This document shows positions 22,256 through 24,014 of a stretch of DNA of 24,014 nucleotides, piece by piece. Under the pieces are notes generated by a model, which worked only from the letters and a program-made list of their open reading frames with translations, did no database searches and was not told the origin of the DNA. Location: assembly GCA_035701505.1 (NCBI GenBank), contig DASSSA010000053.1:1-24014 (forward strand), in the 5' to 3' direction. The first letter of the stretch is position 1. Each line of letters starts with the position of its first letter. A program made the translations under genes and the position numbers. The stretch is from AC-69 sp035701505 (GTDB lineage Bacteria > Actinomycetota > UBA4738 > HRBIN12).

Positions 22256-23142
22256 GTGAGACAGCGGCACCAGCGAGTACTCGACCCGAGTCTCGGCGGC
22301 GGATCTGGGGGGCCGCGACGACGGTGCTGGTTCTCGGCGTCTCGGTGACTGCCGGGCTCCTCTCCTCTCCCGACGGCGGGGCCCCGGTGATCTTCGTCGA
22401 GCGGATCTCCTCAGCGATCGGCGGCCTCACCTCGGCAGAGGGAAGCAGCGTCTGGTGGGTGTACGCCTTCTTCCTGGGCATCGTGGCGGCATTCAACCCG
22501 TGTGGTTTCGCGCTCCTTCCCGCCTACCTCGGCCTGTATCTGAACGAGAAGACCGAGATGGGCCTCGCAACTCGCACCCGGCGATCGCTGGCGGTAAGCG
22601 CCGTCGTGGCCGTGGCGTTCACTCTTCTCTTTGGCGTGACAGGAGCCCTCTTCTCTTTGGCTTCGTCTCTCGTCATCCGTCTGCTGCCGTGGGTGGGATT
22701 AGGAGTCGGGGTCCTCCTGATCATCGCTGGAGGTGTGAGTATCGGCGGCAAGACCCTCGGCCTTCGCACGGCGCAGCAGGCTGCGACAAGGATCGGCCGC
22801 GATGCGGGCAGCGCGGGCACCCGTGGCTATGCGGCGTTCGGGCTCGCGTACGGGCTCGCCTCTCTCGGCTGTGCCCTGCCATTGTTCCTCGCCCTGCTGG
22901 GCACGGCCGTCGCGGTCGGTGGTCCGTGGAGCGCCGTCGTGGCGTTCGCGCTCTACGGGGTCGGGATGGCCACGACCCTGGGTGTGCTCACCCTCGTCGC
23001 CGGAATCGTGAACTTCGGAGTCTTGGTCCGTGTTCGGGCGCTCGGGCGCTTCGTGTCGGAAGTCGGTTCAGTTCTCCTTCTCGTATCCGGCGCCTACGTC
23101 GTTTATTACTGGCTGACGGCCGGCAGGTACCTCTTCGCCTAG
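22252..23142 (+). CDS. CcdA/DsbD-type transmembrane thiol-disulfide electron carrier
   Basis: The 296-aa membrane protein has an N-terminal hydrophobic segment and about six further helices of the CcdA/DsbD core. The redox Cys pair sits in FNPCGFALLPAYLG (helix 1) and LGCALPLFLALLG (helix 4), the two conserved positions that carry electrons from cytoplasmic thioredoxin to extracytoplasmic thiol proteins. Its ATG overlaps the stop of the selenoprotein gene (ATGA), so the two are translationally coupled. That strongly suggests it re-reduces the Sec/Cys pair of the neighbour. It lacks the periplasmic domains of full DsbD. Specific cytochrome c assembly genes are absent nearby. Confidence 0.9.
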   Translation: MSETAAPASTRPESRRRIWGAATTVLVLGVSVTAGLLSSPDGGAPVIFVERISSAIGGLTSAEGSSVWWVYAFFLGIVAAFNPCGFALLPAYLGLYLNEKTEMGLATRTRRSLAVSAVVAVAFTLLFGVTGALFSLASSLVIRLLPWVGLGVGVLLIIAGGVSIGGKTLGLRTAQQAATRIGRDAGSAGTRGYAAFGLAYGLASLGCALPLFLALLGTAVAVGGPWSAVVAFALYGVGMATTLGVLTLVAGIVNFGVLVRVRALGRFVSEVGSVLLLVSGAYVVYYWLTAGRYLFA

Positions 23143-23145
23143 TTC

Positions 23146-24014
23146 ATGCGAACGATCGGGTTGCTGGGCGTACCGACGAACTCGGCGGGAACGACCAGGG
23201 GCGTTGCTCTTGCCCCAACGACCCTACGAGAGGTCGGGCTCGTCGATGCGCTCCGGCAGCACACGGACGTGCACGACTACGGGGACGTGATGCTCCCGGA
23301 TCCCTCGCCGGAACGGGACCTCATCACGCACCTCATCGACCATCACGGTTTGATCGCGCTGGTGACTCGGGTCCGGCAGGCGGTCGCCTCGATCCTGGAC
23401 AACGGCCTCTTCCCACTCGTCATCGGCGGCGACTGCCCCCTGCTGCTGGGATGTCTCGTCGCCGCGAAGAGCCACGAGCGGATCGGCCTCTTGTTCGTCG
23501 ATGGGCACGAGGATGCGTACCTTCCCGTGCAGTCATCGACCGGCGAGGCAGCGGACACGGAGCTCGCGTTCGCGCTTGGGATGGCCGACGCCTCCTGGTC
23601 GCCTGAACTCGCCGCCGTGCTTCCGCTCGTCACACCTGCCGACGTCCGGATCCTCGGTGCGCGCGATGCCGAACTCCTGCGTGCCGAGGGAGTTGCCTCG
23701 CTCGGCGATCGCATCGCACTCGTGGACGGCGACCGCCTTTCCGCCGAACCCGTCGGCGCGGCCGCGAAGGCAGTTTCGCATCTCCGAGACCCGTGGTGGT
23801 TCCACCTCGACCTCGACGTCTTGTCGACGGAAGCGCTTCCAGCGATCGACTACCCGCAACCCGGCGGCCTTGGATGGAACGAGCTCTCGCTCGTCGCCAC
23901 GACGGCGCTGGGCAGGAACCCAACGGGGTGGGACGTCACGATCTACAACCCGGACCTGGATTCCGAACGGATCCATGCACAGCGGATCGTCCGCTTCATC
24001 AGTTCCGCGATCGC
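23146..24014 (+). CDS. Arginase/agmatinase superfamily hydrolase (partial, 3' end outside window)
   Basis: The ATG at 23146 is 3 nt after the CcdA stop. The visible 289 codons have the ureohydrolase pattern: MRTIGLLGVPTNSAG, VIGGDCPLLLGCL, LLFVDGHEDAY, FHLDLDVLSTEALPAIDYP and GGLGWNELS. Metal ligands of the Mn2+ centre appear as Asp and His in VDGHEDAY and two Asp in LDLDVLS. The usual His of GGDHS is Cys (GGDC) in this protein, a replacement seen in some actinobacterial members. The family hydrolyses guanidino or formimino compounds to urea or formamide; the substrate is not deducible. It probably belongs to the selenoprotein-CcdA operon by spacing, although the functional link is unclear. 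The C-terminus is cut off. Confidence 0.88.
   Translation, partial: MRTIGLLGVPTNSAGTTRGVALAPTTLREVGLVDALRQHTDVHDYGDVMLPDPSPERDLITHLIDHHGLIALVTRVRQAVASILDNGLFPLVIGGDCPLLLGCLVAAKSHERIGLLFVDGHEDAYLPVQSSTGEAADTELAFALGMADASWSPELAAVLPLVTPADVRILGARDAELLRAEGVASLGDRIALVDGDRLSAEPVGAAAKAVSHLRDPWWFHLDLDVLSTEALPAIDYPQPGGLGWNELSLVATTALGRNPTGWDVTIYNPDLDSERIHAQRIVRFISSAI

Noticed and set aside
1..24014. Search for CRISPR arrays, insertion sequences, phage genes and direct-repeat clusters
   Set aside because: None was seen by eye; no transposase or integrase motif appears in any plausible frame.

Overview
The window looks like chromosome from an uncultured high-GC actinobacterium-like organism. The evidence is very high GC third positions, a probable F420-dependent LLM oxidoreductase, several TANNNT boxes 6-7 nt before a start codon (leaderless transcription), a LigD-type polymerase, a COG3559-like ABC exporter with a TetR regulator, and many ATGA stop/start overlaps. 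A high-GC Chloroflexota relative cannot be excluded from sequence alone. I see no rRNA, tRNA, CRISPR array, insertion sequence or phage gene.

Region 1 (1-2558, minus) is a catabolic operon read leftwards: LLM oxidoreductase, carbon-nitrogen hydrolase and an aldehyde dehydrogenase cut by the window edge. It fits reductive pyrimidine or a similar ureide catabolism. Region 2 (2729-5787) holds a membrane-anchored HtrA protease, a stand-alone LigD-type polymerase with an extra C-terminal domain, and a divergent lysine/alanine-rich small basic protein.

Region 3 (5808-13005) is a polyphosphate/phosphohydrolase island: two SixA-like histidine phosphatases, PPK2, a Nudix hydrolase, a CYTH-CHAD protein, two tandem thymidylate-kinase paralogues (one with Arg in place of the P-loop Lys) and a Ppx/GppA phosphatase. 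Ppx and both kinases form one overlapping operon. PPK2 can move phosphate between polyP and nucleotides, Ppx degrades polyP and CHAD binds it, so the genes plausibly serve one pool.

Region 4 (13080-16606) is looser: a relic of a ketopantoate reductase, two tiny ORFs (one a credible single-pass membrane protein), a membrane-anchored GH25 lysozyme-like protein, a SnoaL-like protein and a lipoprotein phosphoesterase of the phospholipase C/acid phosphatase family. Region 5 (16701-20007) is TetR plus a two-gene ABC exporter, with two inverted repeats that could be operators. A PAS-PAS-GGDEF diguanylate cyclase follows on the minus strand.

Region 6 (21617-24014) is the most striking. A thioredoxin-like lipoprotein gene has an in-frame TGA exactly where the first Cys of a CxxC motif should be (U-T-T-C), and the same frame stays open for another 127 codons. 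A two-segment hairpin with a suitable apical loop starts 9 nt after the TGA, as expected of a bacterial SECIS element. The gene overlaps (ATGA) a CcdA/DsbD-type membrane electron carrier and is followed by an arginase-superfamily gene that leaves the window. I read it as a selenoprotein with its own reductant-supplying partner.
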